Origin: Nymphaea colorata
Lineage: Eukaryota > Streptophyta > Magnoliopsida > Nymphaeales > Nymphaeaceae
Assembly (NCBI RefSeq): GCF_008831285.2
Contig: NC_045151.1
Coordinates: forward strand, 9,910,571 to 9,974,570
DNA: 64,000 bases
Direction of reading: 5' to 3'
The notes under the pieces were generated by a model. The model was not told the DNA's origin and did not search any database. It worked only from the letters and a program-made list of their open reading frames with translations. The translations under genes were made by a program, and so were the position numbers. Positions 48,400 to 58,079 of the stretch are shown here, piece after piece; the first letter of the stretch is position 1; each line of letters starts with the position of its first letter.

Positions 48400-49435
48400 C
48401 TGGTGCTGCTGCAGGGTCGATAGTACCAGCCTCAAGTGCCGAAGATGCTCCTCTTCCCCTGCGCTGAAGACAAGAACACTGAACATCGTCGAAGAATACT
48501 AAAAAAAATTGACAAAGATATGGCCTGAAGACATCATTCATTAGGGACTAAAAAGTAGCAGGGGCATTGGTCAGCCAAATGGCATGATCTTGAATTCGTA
48601 CAGCCCTTTGTGTGTCTGAAATGCTGTTTTGGGCACATCGTTTGGAGACACTCGAATTTGGTGAAACCCTGCACGAAGATCCAACTTCGAAAAATAGACA
48701 ACACAATGTAATTTATCTAAAAGATCCTCAATTATAGGAATAGGGTAGAAACTCTTTACCGTTATCGCATTAAGTCGGTGAGCGACAATCCACACAAAAC
48801 CTCCAGCTCCCATCTTTTTTCTTGACCAACAGCGTTGGGGAAGCAAATGGACTGCGACTTGGTTGGATAATGCCATCGGTTAGCATCTCGTGCACCATTT
48901 TTTCCAATGTTTCCCTTTGATAGTGACTGTAGCCGCAGGGATGCAGTCTAACAGGTTTGGCTCCCTACTGTAATTTGAAGCTGTGGTTGCAATTCTGCGC
49001 TGGTGCCAGACGCTTGGGTGTCTCAAAAACAATGCTGAACTCTTCCAGCAGTGCAGCCATCTTAACTGGGTCAATTTCTTTCTTGTAATTTCTGGCTCCC
49101 TGCTGCATTTCCTGATTCTGGATCACTTGCAACCAGAACTGGGTGTCTTGGGCGCAGCAGTCAAGGTTTGTCTATCCTCTCCAGCCCAGCAAAAATGCAT
49201 TCGCATGCCCAAAAAATCTCACACCATTTCTCCAAGACCACGCAGCCATTGAATGCCCAACACAGCACCTGCCATCGCTAAGGTAAACAATTCCACTGGA
49301 AATTTGTGGCCCTGCATCTCTAACACCTCCTGTGAGCATTTGCCTTTGCACCTCAGTGTCCTTCCATCCCCTACCATGATGTTGATGGCTGGCTGCTGTT
49401 CCAGCGTGCACCTCGAGGTTTTGGCCGTCTTCTTT
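48400..49435 (-). pseudogene. Gypsy reverse transcriptase region
   Basis: Frames on the minus strand give VRLHPCGYSHYQ, then a Met-Val-His-Glu-Met-Leu segment and SPFASPTLLVKKKDGSWRF. The catalytic palm blocks SKLDLRAGFHQIRVSPNDVP and KTAFQTHKGLYEFKIMPFGL follow. The FFDDV box (YxDD position) is at about 48490. Several frame changes and a stop after MPFGL-NAPATF break it. The protease-RT linker (49172-49438) is frameshifted. Confidence 0.75.
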
Positions 49436-50344
49436 CATATGAAGTTATGGGCGGAACCTGTGTCCAACAATATGCTCACGATCCATCCTCTCAACAGCCC
49501 TTCCACATGCATCAGTTGGGGTACTTCGTCCCCTGTCAAGTCGTGGAGTGAGATCTCAGGCTGAAACGCGGCCGTCATCTCCCCTAACATCACTTGTTCA
49601 AGCTCAGCATCTTCTTCTTCTTCCAGTGGCTGCCCCTCCTCATCCACCAAATACATGTGCAGTTTCCTGCAGTTATGGCCGTGTAACCATGGTTGGTCAC
49701 AGTGAAAACAGATGCCACAACGCCTTTTCTCCTTGATTCGTTCAGGCGTCAAACGTTTAATAACCTGCCTAGATGCTGGACTTGGCTTGGTGCTGTTCGC
49801 AGGTGGAGGCGCCGCCTCTGGGCGCAGTCCCATGGGCTTGAAATTCCTATCCACAATTCCCAGCTGGCTGGACACACCGAGTCTCTTGAGTTTCTCCTCG
49901 ACCATCCTAGCTATCTCAAAGCAGTCAGAGAGGGTGCGTGGTTTCATCGTCTGTACCTGGATCCTGACTTCATCTTTTAGGCCTCCTATGAACGCTCCCA
50001 CCAGCGCTTCCATCGGCCAAACTCTGACCATATTGCTTATCTCTTCAAAATGTTCCTGATAATCGACAATCAATCCTTGTTGCCTGATCTTTTGACAGCT
50101 CTACGTTATAGTTGAGGAATGCAGATGGTCCAAAGTGTGCATTTATCGCATTGATCAATTCTTCCCACCCAAGCGTCCCATGCTGCGGTAAGAGCCACTT
50201 ATACCAGCAAATGGCTGGTCCGTCGAAGAGGATAGCAGTGTGGCCTACTTTCTGTTCTCCAGTAATTCCATGACATTCAAAAAATTGTTCAGCCTTGATG
50301 ATCCAACTCAATGGATCTTCCCTTAAAAATCGTGGGAAATCCAT
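49435..50344 (-). pseudogene. Gypsy gag and protease
   Basis: Two overlapping frames. The first (50045-50344) contains the retrotransposon-gag start DPLSWIIKAEQFFECHGI, then AICWYKWLLP and W.ELINAINAHFGPSAF. A frameshift near 50060 leads to DYQEHFEEISNMVRVWP, a zinc knuckle (CGICFHCDQPWLHGHNC), and the aspartic protease active site LLDTGSAHNF at the end. Confidence 0.85.
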
Positions 50345-50404
50345 GCGGGCCTACTTCCACAGTCCCCTATTCTGTCCTGAGAAGTCTGAATCAGATATGT
50401 CGCC

Positions 50405-50440
50405 AAACTACGGGGGAGGGGGAGGGGGAGGGGGAGGAGA
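50405..50440. repeat. (GGGGGA)n tract
   Basis: About four G5A-type units between the Gypsy gag start and the duplicated leader. Confidence 0.8.
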
Positions 50441-50445
50441 GGGAG

Positions 50446-50735
50446 GAGATTGATTTCAACAAAACTCACCAGTATCCTGTTCTATCGGCGTTCGGTGACC
50501 CTGTCCCTCATCCCTGTTGCAGCACGTCCCTCATCCAAATTGTTAGGGCCTGTTGATACCAATTTCTTTCTCCTGCTCAGTTTCTGAGGAGATTGATTTC
50601 GACAAAACTCACCAGTATCCTGTTCTATCAGTGCTGGGTGACCCTGTCCCTCATCCCTGTTGCAGCACGTCCCTCACTCTTGTTGCTAGGGCCTGTTGAT
50701 ACCAATTTCTTGCTCTCCTGCTCAGTTTCTGCTAT
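50446..50735 (-). repeat. tandem duplication of the Gypsy leader/PBS, ~140-bp unit
   Basis: Both copies contain GATTGATTTC(A/G)ACAAAACTC, CAGTATCCTGTTCTATC, GCAGCACGTCCCTCA, and the primer site (plus strand CCTGTTGATACCA), and end with CTGCTCAGTTTCTG. The second unit is better preserved at the right. Confidence 0.85.
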
Positions 50736-51412
50736 AATTGGATTGTCCATAATCTTTATGTATTTTGGATCAACAAGTGTTTCGTCAATGACAGTGTTTG
50801 TACACCCTGTATCTATTAAGGCCTATACATCTATAATAGATTTTCCAACTGTTAGTTTGCATTTTACTAATAGTTGGTGCAAAATTCATTGTCACAAAAA
50901 ACGTGTACGGGTATTATATGGCAAGGAATTTCTCGGCTATAATACGACAAAGTTGTATATCTCGAGAATATTTCGGCGAATTTTTAAAAAATTTAAAACA
51001 TTTAATAAATCCTGAAAATTATAAAAAAATAAAAAAAAGGGAAAAACACGTATAATACCCGTATTATACGCATATTATACCTGTATCTCGTATACTACCC
51101 ATATGATATGTGTATTGTACTTGTATTATACCTTTTTTTTTGCGTTTTTTATTTTTGGCGTTTCTTTTAAAAAACGCGTTTTTTCACGTTTTATATGGCT
51201 GGCTTGTTTTTCACGTTTTTTTTTAATAAAACGCGTTTTTTGTGACAATGGTGTAAATGTTGTAATATTTCAGGTTCTGAATCATGATTTTGGAATTCAA
51301 TTGTACTAGTGGCTTTTATTTCATTGTGCATGTAAGCAGAGGAAGAAGGTTTGACTTCTCTGACTTTCTCTTGTAATTCTGTTACTTGGAGCTCATCTTT
51401 ACGCGGTACCGG
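50735..51412 (-). mobile_element. retroelement / possible pararetrovirus-like fragment (minus copy)
   Basis: Read on the minus strand, this segment matches a second copy on the plus strand at 55090-55440 over most of its length (split by a MITE). It contains a short region with a DTG aspartic-protease-type motif at about 50800-50815, preceded by a charged stretch. Retrotransposons and endogenous caulimovirus-like viruses both have such proteases, and I cannot tell them apart from this fragment. The frames are broken and nothing functional is encoded. Confidence 0.45.
50887..51250. mobile_element. MITE with CATTGTCACAAAAAACG ends, 364 bp
   Basis: The left end is CATTGTCACAAAAAACGTG and the right end CGCGTTTTTTGTGACAATG, an inverted repeat of about 17-19 bp. 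It splits the retroelement fragment, which continues on both sides when compared with the other copy at 55 kb. The flanking duplication is degraded (GTGCAAAAT and GTGTAAATG). The interior is rich in GTATTATAC and CGTTTTTT words. Confidence 0.75.
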
Positions 51413-54400
51413 GTACGGTCAACGTACCCGGGTTCAAATTGGTCCATTTTCGGACTCGGTCAACCTTGACTGAGTCCAAAGATGTCCAATTTTGAAATTA
51501 ACGATTTTAAGTTTTTAACTTTTAAAACTAATCTAACGTTAAATTGGTCGAATGAAACCCTAAACCCTCGACATCTTCTTCCTTCTACCCATTTCACGAA
51601 CGCTGCATTTGGGGCGACCGGCGACTTGGGTGGACGAATGGCGGCGACCAGCGACAACCGATGGACGAACGGCAGCGACTGTGGACGGTATTAGCTTCAG
51701 TTTTGCCGATTTCTTCTATTTCCTGTCCTCCTCCCTACCTCCTCTTTGTTCCTTCCTTCTCGATGGTTATGACTCTGTCTCCTCCTCATCGTTGATCATA
51801 TGTTGTGCGCCTCTTCATTTCTTAGATCTCGTAGTTACGTTTTTCATCATTTTTTTGTCTCTCTTGGAGATGCTTTAAACGCCGCACATAATTTTGTCAT
51901 CGTTGATCATGTGTTGTGCGCCTCATCAGTTTTTCATCATTTGTTCTCATATGCATCAGTTTGTCACATCATTTGTTCTTCTGTGCGTGTTATTTACAGC
52001 ATGTTCAATAGAAATTTTTTTTTTTGTGCGTTATTTACAGCGTGTTCGATTTGGGGGAAATCTTTAAGTTATTCTGTAAAAATCATGACTGTTTGGGGAA
52101 GTTTAGTGACTGATTCTGTAAAAATCTTGACAGTTTGGGGAAGTTTAGTGACTGATGGTCATCGTGTTCTTTTTTGCGTGCGTCTTTGCAGCTCTTGTTA
52201 GGTGCTTTTCATATAAGTTGTAATGGCTGATAAGGGAAAAGAAACGATGCCTACGAGTGGAAGTGGAAATATGGCAAGCAGCAGTAGTAGTATTAATACC
52301 ACAGCATTAGAGTTGGATAATCCATCTCAGCATCTTTGGCGGTATGTGAAAAAACTTGGAAAAGCACCAGGTGGCGGTGGGAATATAATATTTTCTTGCA
52401 ATTTCTGTAATAAGACGTTCACTGGCTCTTATACACGTTGCAAGGCACATTTATTGCATATCCCATGTTTTGGAATTCGACCATGTGAAAAAGTCAGCAA
52501 AGAATCGATGAAGCTGATAAAAAAAGAACACGATGCAGCTGAGACGAAGAAATCTTCAGCCAAGTCAAGTGAACTATTTGTACCTCTTTATGCTATTGAA
52601 GAAGGTGAAGATGCTTCAAAGAAAAGAAAAATGATCATGGCAAGCAGGGATACCAAAAAATTAGAACAAGTATTCAAAACTATGGGAAGGGCAGAGATGG
52701 ATAGAAGAATCGAAAGGTTTTTTTTTGCGAGTTCACTTCCTTTTAATATGGTCAGAAGCCCTTATTGGAAAGATGTTGTTACAGGTTTGGCTAATTGCAG
52801 TTTGAGTGGTTATGTACCCCTGACAGAAAAGTTGAGAACAGTAATTCTTGCAGAAGAGAAGGCAAACATCGAAAAATTATTAGAGAAGAAGAAATTTTCA
52901 TGGAGACAATATGGAGTATCCATTGTTTCTGACGGGTAGACTGATATACAAAGACGGCCACCGATAAATTTTATTACTTATTCGCTTGATGGACCAATCT
53001 TCTTGAAATGTGTTGATGCATCTGGGGAGTATAAAGATGTTGAGTATTTAAAAGGGTTATTTATAGAACTCATCAAAGAAGTGGGTGAAGATAATGTTGT
53101 GCAAATTATTACTGATAATGCTCCAGTTTGCCAACGAGCAGGGATGAATTTGACAAGTGACCCCAAGTATAGTCATATATTCTGGACTCCTTGTGTGGCA
53201 CACAGTATAAATCTAGCTCTTAAAAGTATTTGCAACCCATCAAAAGATGATACAAATGCTGGTATATTGTGTTCATGGATTGAGGAGCTTGAGCATGATG
53301 TCAGAAACATCAGAAATTTTGTTGTAAACCACAACAATGCTCTTGTTATATTTAATAGGCATTCTGATTTGAAATTGTTGAAGGTAGCAGAGACTCGTTT
53401 TGCATCCATTATTGTAATGATAAAAAGAATAAAACAGGTGAAACATGCATTAACACTTATGGTGACTGACAATGATTGGGAGTTTTATCGGAGTGATGAC
53501 ATTGTGAAGGCTCAACAAATTAAAAAATGTATTTTAGAAGATGAATGGTGAGATAAGATTTCATATTTTCTGCAGTTTACAGAGCCTATTTGGTAGATGT
53601 TGAGAGAAGTTGACAAAGAAGGGCCCGTGCTTCATAGAGTTTATGATATGTGGGATAACATGATTGAAAAAATTCAAAACATCATTTTTAGACATGAGAA
53701 GAAGAATGTTGCACTTGATGATTCTGAGTTTTTTGATCATGTGCATAAAATTTTAGTAAGAAGATGGAATAGAAGCAATAACCCTTTGCATTGTATGGCA
53801 CACTCTTTAAATCCCAAATATTATGGACAAACATGGTTGGCAGGAGGCACTGGTCGTGTTCCTCCTAATCGAAATCCAGAAATATCAAAAAATAGGGAGA
53901 TATGTCTGGGAAGACTATATTCTGATTCTCATCGGTTGAAGATAATAAATAGTGAGTTTGCGAGCTTCTCTGGTGGAAGAAGTGATTCAGTACAAGCGGC
54001 AATGGCAAGAGATGAAGAAGATCCTGTTAATTGGTGGTTATGTTTTGGAGCAGCGACACCAAATCTCCAGCAACTTGCGTTGAAGTTATTGTCTCAACCT
54101 GCAAACTCTTCTTGTTGTGAAAGAAATTGGAGCACTTATTCTCAAATTCACAATATCAAGAGAAATAAGCTAACTAGCAAGCGAGCAGAAGATTTAGTTT
54201 ATGTCCACTCCAACCTACGCTTACTTTCACGTACTTCAGATGCTTACAGGTATTTCTTTCTTTTTGTATCTTTGATATGTATACATAATTACATTTGTAT
54301 ATTATGTTGGTTGTTTAAAGTTAATACTAACTTAAAACTTAAAAGTTAAATCATATTTTGATTTTGTTGCAACTTGCAGTTCAGAATCATCCAAGTATTG

Positions 54401-54711
54401 GGATGTCAGTCCAGAGGACATTGACGTGAAACTTGAAGGAGAACATGATTTGCATGCTCTTAATATGGACCTTACAAAACCTGTTGCTCCTTCTAATCTT
54501 GATGATGTGACTAAGGATAATGAGAATCAAGAAAGCTGATGTATTTTGTATGTCAATTATGCGACTGAGGAGAATGAGAATCAAGAAAGTTGATGTATTT
54601 GAGAATCAAGACAGATAAATTTTGGATCATGATTTATGAATATGTTATTCTGTTTGTAATTTTTTGATATATATATGTGTGAATGTGTTATTCTGTTTGA
54701 AATTTTTTTAC

Positions 54712-54773
<62 letters not shown>

Positions 54774-54846
54774 ATGTATGTGTACGGCCGTACCCCCGCA
54801 CCCAAGTTTTTTGAAAATGGTCCGTACCCGTACCTATGTGACATAG
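51413..54846 (+). mobile_element. hAT transposon, nearly complete, left terminus damaged
   Basis: It encloses a full hAT transposase gene. The right end is GTCCGTACCCGTACCTATG followed by TGACATAG, the same terminus as the MITE family of this window. The left side begins CGGTACCGGGTACGGTCAAC, which resembles the subterminal part of the same end but lacks the outermost CTATGTCAC. It lies inside the minus-strand retroelement fragment, and comparison with the other copy suggests that about 100 bp of target and the transposon tip were lost together. A (TG)n tract occupies 54727-54771. Confidence 0.75.
52223..54539 (+). pseudogene. hAT transposase (BED zinc finger, DUF659, dimerisation domain), two exons, three in-frame stops
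   Basis: Exon 1 is 52223-54249 and exon 2 is 54380-54539, split by a 130-bp GT-AG intron and joining in phase, for about 728 codons. A BED zinc finger is at residues 40-90 (CNFCNKTFTGSYTRCKAHLLH). The core follows: SIVSDG(stop)TDIQRRP, FLKCVDASGEYKDVEYL, IITDNAPVC and FWTPCVAHSINLALK. The hAT C-terminal dimerisation motif is CERNWSTYSQIHNIKRNKL, then AEDLVYVHSNLRLLS. Stops lie at 52937-52939 (TAG), 53549-53551 (TGA) and 53594-53596 (TAG). The first two fall where the family has Trp (TGG), so single G-to-A changes explain them. No frameshift is seen. The copy was recently functional but is now probably dead. Confidence 0.85.
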
Positions 54847-54848
54847 GG

Positions 54849-54992
54849 TTCAAGAATTTTTAGACAAAGTCTACATGTTTCTGTAAAACAGAATATACAT
54901 TGCTTGGACATCTTGAGCAACAAAAACAAATGGATATGTATATTATTTTTTACAGAAATATGTAGACTTTGTCTAAAAACTCTTGAACCCCA
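54849..54992. repeat. foldback, two ~40-bp inverted arms
   Basis: The left arm (54849-54889) reads TTCAAGAATTTTTAGACAAA and so on. The right arm (about 54946-54990) is its reverse complement with two or three mismatches (GACTTTGTCTAAAAACTCTT). The loop is about 55 bp. It marks the head-to-head junction between the minus and plus copies of the retroelement fragment. Confidence 0.8.
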
Positions 54993-55610
54993 CTTGGAAT
55001 TAGAGTTGCCAAGCCAAGAACGTAGCAAAAAAGGAAAAACTAGAAGAATCTAGCCTTGAAAAAAGAATATGTAGACTTGAAAATTATAAAGATGAGCTAG
55101 AAAAAGTCAAAAGCAATATACAAAACCAAATAACAGAAGTATAAGAGAAAGTCAAAGAACCTAAACCTTTTTCCTCTGCTTACAATCATAATGAAATAAA
55201 AGCAACCAGTACAATTGAATTCCAAAATAATGATCGAGAACCCAAAAAATTACAATAGTTGCACCAATTATTAGTAAAATGCAAACTAACGTTCGGAGAA
55301 TCTATTATACATGTACAAGCCTTGATAGGATACAGAGTGTACAAACACTATTATTGACAAATCACTTGTTAATCCAAAATACATAAAGATTATGAACAAT
55401 CCAATTATACCAGAAACTATGTCATGAACAAAACTCCAGTATAACGAATACGTTCCTAGAGAACTAGTTACCCTTCAATTTTTAACCATTAGAGGAGATT
55501 TGTCTCACTCCTCCCCAGGTCCTACACTTTATGTTAAACCTTTCGACATAAAAAATATTTTATTGTATAATTGGATTATCATTCTTAATAGGTTGCCATG
55601 AAGGAGTTGC
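54946..55610 (+). mobile_element. retroelement / possible pararetrovirus-like fragment (plus copy)
   Basis: A charged, probably coiled-coil stretch (55030-55150) is followed at 55260-55440 by the sequence also present in reverse at 50740-50880, where the protease-type motif is damaged. The frame breaks several times. Head-to-head copies are common for integrated plant pararetroviruses but also arise from retrotransposons. I did not find a reverse transcriptase next to it, so the family stays open. Confidence 0.4.
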
Positions 55611-55802
55611 ATCTCAAAACTAGGTCTCCAGCTTCTCTGAGACCCATATGATTTATTTGATACTTGGTTTTGATGTTTGACCGCTTGCAGCCTTTGATTC
55701 ATCATGGCCATTGTCACCTTCATGCACTCCCTGTGAGCCTCTACCGCTGCCATTACATCCTTCAAAGTCACCTTATCCTTATTAGCCACGGCTCTTATAC
55801 CA
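55611..55802 (-). pseudogene. LTR-retrotransposon gag start with primer site
   Basis: On the minus strand a TGGTATAAGAGCC primer-site variant (plus 55790-55802) is followed by a frame with KVTLKDVMAAVEAHRECMK and MAMMNQRLQAVK, which looks like the coiled N-terminus of a Gypsy gag. It is cut off at about 55611 where the other retroelement fragment begins. Confidence 0.5.
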
Positions 55803-55803
55803 A

Positions 55804-55967
55804 TGTTAGCCACCGGCTAACAAAGGAGATTAACTCACGCACTCTTCACTTAGTGAAATCCCAGCTTCCACCATAAACTCGGAAATTTCATTCTAATTAG
55901 GGTTAACTTCCCGTTACAACTTAATGCTTAGTCCTAATATCGTGGGTGGTTTATGACCAATGCTATT
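55804..55967 (-). mobile_element. LTR end of the same element, interrupted by a Copia insertion
   Basis: Upstream of the primer site on the minus strand, the sequence ends in the palindrome TGTTAGCCGGTGGCTAACA (plus 55804-55822). It is interrupted at 55967 by the chimeric Copia and may resume at 57798. Only one LTR is visible. Confidence 0.4.
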
Positions 55968-57797
55968 TGTTGAAGTATGTTAGACGGGTCTCGGGACCGG
56001 GTCCGGATCCATACCTGATCCATCTTGTAGCCCTTGTTGGGCATTACTTAAGTCGTGTAACCCTAATCCTTATGGTCAATGAAATCTTAAGAGAGAGAGA
56101 GTCTGGCGGCTAGTGGGCACCAGCTCCTCCTCATCTGTGGTTTTTTTCCTCTTGTTAAGGGTTTTTCCACGTTACATCGTGTTCCTCGTTTTCTCTTCCT
56201 CTGTGTTCGTGTTTCTACATGGTATCAGAGCAGGATGCTTGAAGAAGAAGATCAACGCCCAAAGATGGCTTGCAAATGACCAAAGAGATCGCTGCCCTCT
56301 TCACCAAAGCGAGGACTCGATCCTGTGAACAAAATCTTCAAGAATCAAGCTTGAGATTTATGAATTGCTGCCAGAACATGATCTGCCTCCATAAAATCTC
56401 TATGGCAAATTTGGACTTTGTGAAACGCCGTCCAATTTGAGGGAAGATGAAAAGAATGATGGCTAACGGCACACACATATGATAAGGATGCCAGCATCAT
56501 GGTAAGGATCGTTTGGAAAGGATCATGGCAAAAATCAAGACGATGGATTACGGAAACAGTTACAGCAAAAATCAAGGAACGGTTTTGTTAATAATGAATA
56601 TCTTGTAACAGCTCCTTAAAATAAGGAGTTATCTCAGCTGTAATGCCTATATAAGAGATTGGCATACTTTGTCAATTTTAAGGCCGATGGCCTTCCGTGG
56701 GTAAAGAAAATATGCTCCACGTTAATCCCCTAAGCTTTTTTATGTTGTTGCTTTATGTTTTTCAACATGGTATCAGAGCCCACGAGATTGGGACTTTTTT
56801 GGTGATCATGGAGTTTTCTTCATCCGCCGCCGCCGCCGTAACCGCTGCCGTCACCACCGCCGCCGCCGTTATCTTTCTGCTGTGTCGTCCGACGACGCTG
56901 CTGACACCGCCGCCGGCTCCGCCACCGGCATCACCGCCCTTGCTGCCGCATCGTCGACATGCTCCCACGGATGCCCACTTGAAGGCTGTTGACAGGATCT
57001 TCTACTTGAAGAGAAATCCTGGCAAAGGTCATTTGTATGTCAAGCAAGACACTCTTGGGATTGAAGGTTTTTCAAATGCAGACTGGGCAGGCTGTATTGA
57101 CACTAGGAGGTCCACCTCTGGCTATTGTATCTATTTGGGAGGGAATCTCATAGTGTGGGGAAGTAAAAGGCAAGATGTGTGTTCTCGTTCCAGTGCTGAA
57201 GCAGAATACAGAGCAGTGGCTATGGGAGTTTCAGAGCTTTTGTGGCTAAAAGTATTGTTGACGGATATTGGTATAAAGGTTGAAGAACCAATGAAGATGT
57301 ATTGCGATAACAAGTCTGCAATCAACTTGGCCAACAACCCTGTGCTTCATGACAGAACAAAGCATGTTGAGATTGACCGACATTTCATTCGAGAGAGAAT
57401 TGATGCTAAAGAACTTGTACTTCCTTACATGAGATCTGAAGACCAAACAGCTGATGTTCTGACGAAAGCTCTATCTTCAACTTCATTAGAGAGAAATGTA
57501 TCCAAGTTGGGCATGTTTGATATGTATGCCCAACTTGAGGGGGAGTGTTGAAGTATGTTAGACGGGTCTCAGGACCGGGTCCGGATCCATACCCGATCCA
57601 TCTTGTAGCCCTTGTTGGGCATTACTTAAGTCGTGTAACCCTAATCCTTATGGTCAATGAAATCTTAAGAGAGAGAGAGTCTGGCGGCTAGTGGGCACCA
57701 GCTCCTCCTCATCCGTTGTTTTTTTCCTCTTGTTGAGGGTTTTTCCACGTTACATCGTGTTCCTCGTTTTCTCTTCCTCTGTGTTCGTGTTTCTACA
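55968..57797 (+). mobile_element. chimeric, internally deleted Copia element with 252-bp LTRs
   Basis: The LTRs are 55968-56219 and 57546-57797 (TGTTGAAGTATG ... GTGTTTCTACA), nearly identical. The flanks are CTATT and CTATC (one mismatch in a 5-bp duplication). The first primer site TGGTATCAGAGC is at 56220-56231 and the polypurine tract GAGGGGGAG is just before 57546. Inside is a second LTR-like stretch (about 56586-56767, TGTTAATAATG ... TTTTTCAACA) with its own primer site (56768-56779) and a TATA-like CTATATAAGAG. A 247-residue frame follows. The interior is only 1326 bp, so integrase and RT are gone. It looks like a product of recombination between two Copia families. Confidence 0.8.
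56808..57551 (+). CDS. intact 247-residue fusion: Ala/Pro-rich gag start joined to Copia RNase H
   Basis: The first ~55 residues are low-complexity (SSSAAAAVTAAVTTAAAVIF, then a Pro-rich run) and correspond to the start of a Copia gag leader. The frame then passes at a deletion junction (PTDAHLKAVDRIFYLKRNPG) into the end of RT and a complete RNase H domain: SNADWAGCID, SSAEAEYRAVAMG, YCDNKSAINLANNP, KHVEIDRHFIRERI and a C-terminal ADVLTKAL. No stop interrupts it, which is unusual for a piece this rearranged. The first catalytic Asp is retained. Whether it is expressed from the upstream LTR promoter is unknown. ATG 56808 is the only good start. Confidence 0.7.
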   Translation: MEFSSSAAAAVTAAVTTAAAVIFLLCRPTTLLTPPPAPPPASPPLLPHRRHAPTDAHLKAVDRIFYLKRNPGKGHLYVKQDTLGIEGFSNADWAGCIDTRRSTSGYCIYLGGNLIVWGSKRQDVCSRSSAEAEYRAVAMGVSELLWLKVLLTDIGIKVEEPMKMYCDNKSAINLANNPVLHDRTKHVEIDRHFIRERIDAKELVLPYMRSEDQTADVLTKALSSTSLERNVSKLGMFDMYAQLEGEC

Positions 57798-58030
57798 CTA
57801 TCCACCCAATCCAAAAGCCTAGCAAAACAGACTCTCTACAAGGCAGACTCGCCCTCACCAACCAGACCCAATTACGCCTACTAGACAGACCCATAACCCA
57901 CAGGATTGGCGGCCTAACAATTACATAACTGAAACTGTGCACACACACACATATATATATATATAAGGAAAGTGAATGATGACATTCACCATGTATTAAC
58001 ATTTAGGGACATCAAACAAAGGCCATCTGA
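57798..58030. other. continuation of interrupted LTR, then low-complexity DNA
   Basis: The sequence after the Copia target site (CTATCCACCCAATCC) probably continues the LTR cut at 55967. A (CA)n/(TA)n tract follows near 57935-57965. Confidence 0.35.
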
Positions 58031-58079
58031 TCTAGAGTATGGATGGCCCAAATTTCTCACTCTCTCTCTCTCTCTCTCT

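Larger units (their letters stand above)
47230..50735 (-). mobile_element. Ty3/Gypsy retrotransposon remnant (chromovirus-like), truncated at both ends
   Basis: Minus-strand domain order is gag, zinc knuckle, protease, RT, RNase H, integrase, which is the Ty3/Gypsy order. The primer site TGGTATCAACAGG lies at about 50690-50705 and is present twice because of a 140-bp tandem duplication (see repeat). The 3' side is cut inside the integrase core near 47230, and no LTR remains on either side. Several frameshifts and stops are present. It sits in the sense orientation within the 14.3-kb helicase intron. Confidence 0.85.

Noticed and set aside
56220-56231. TGGTATCAGAGC considered as part of a tRNA gene
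   Set aside because: It is the initiator-tRNA primer site directly after an LTR; no cloverleaf or A/B boxes are present. The same applies at 32721, 56768 and 63333.
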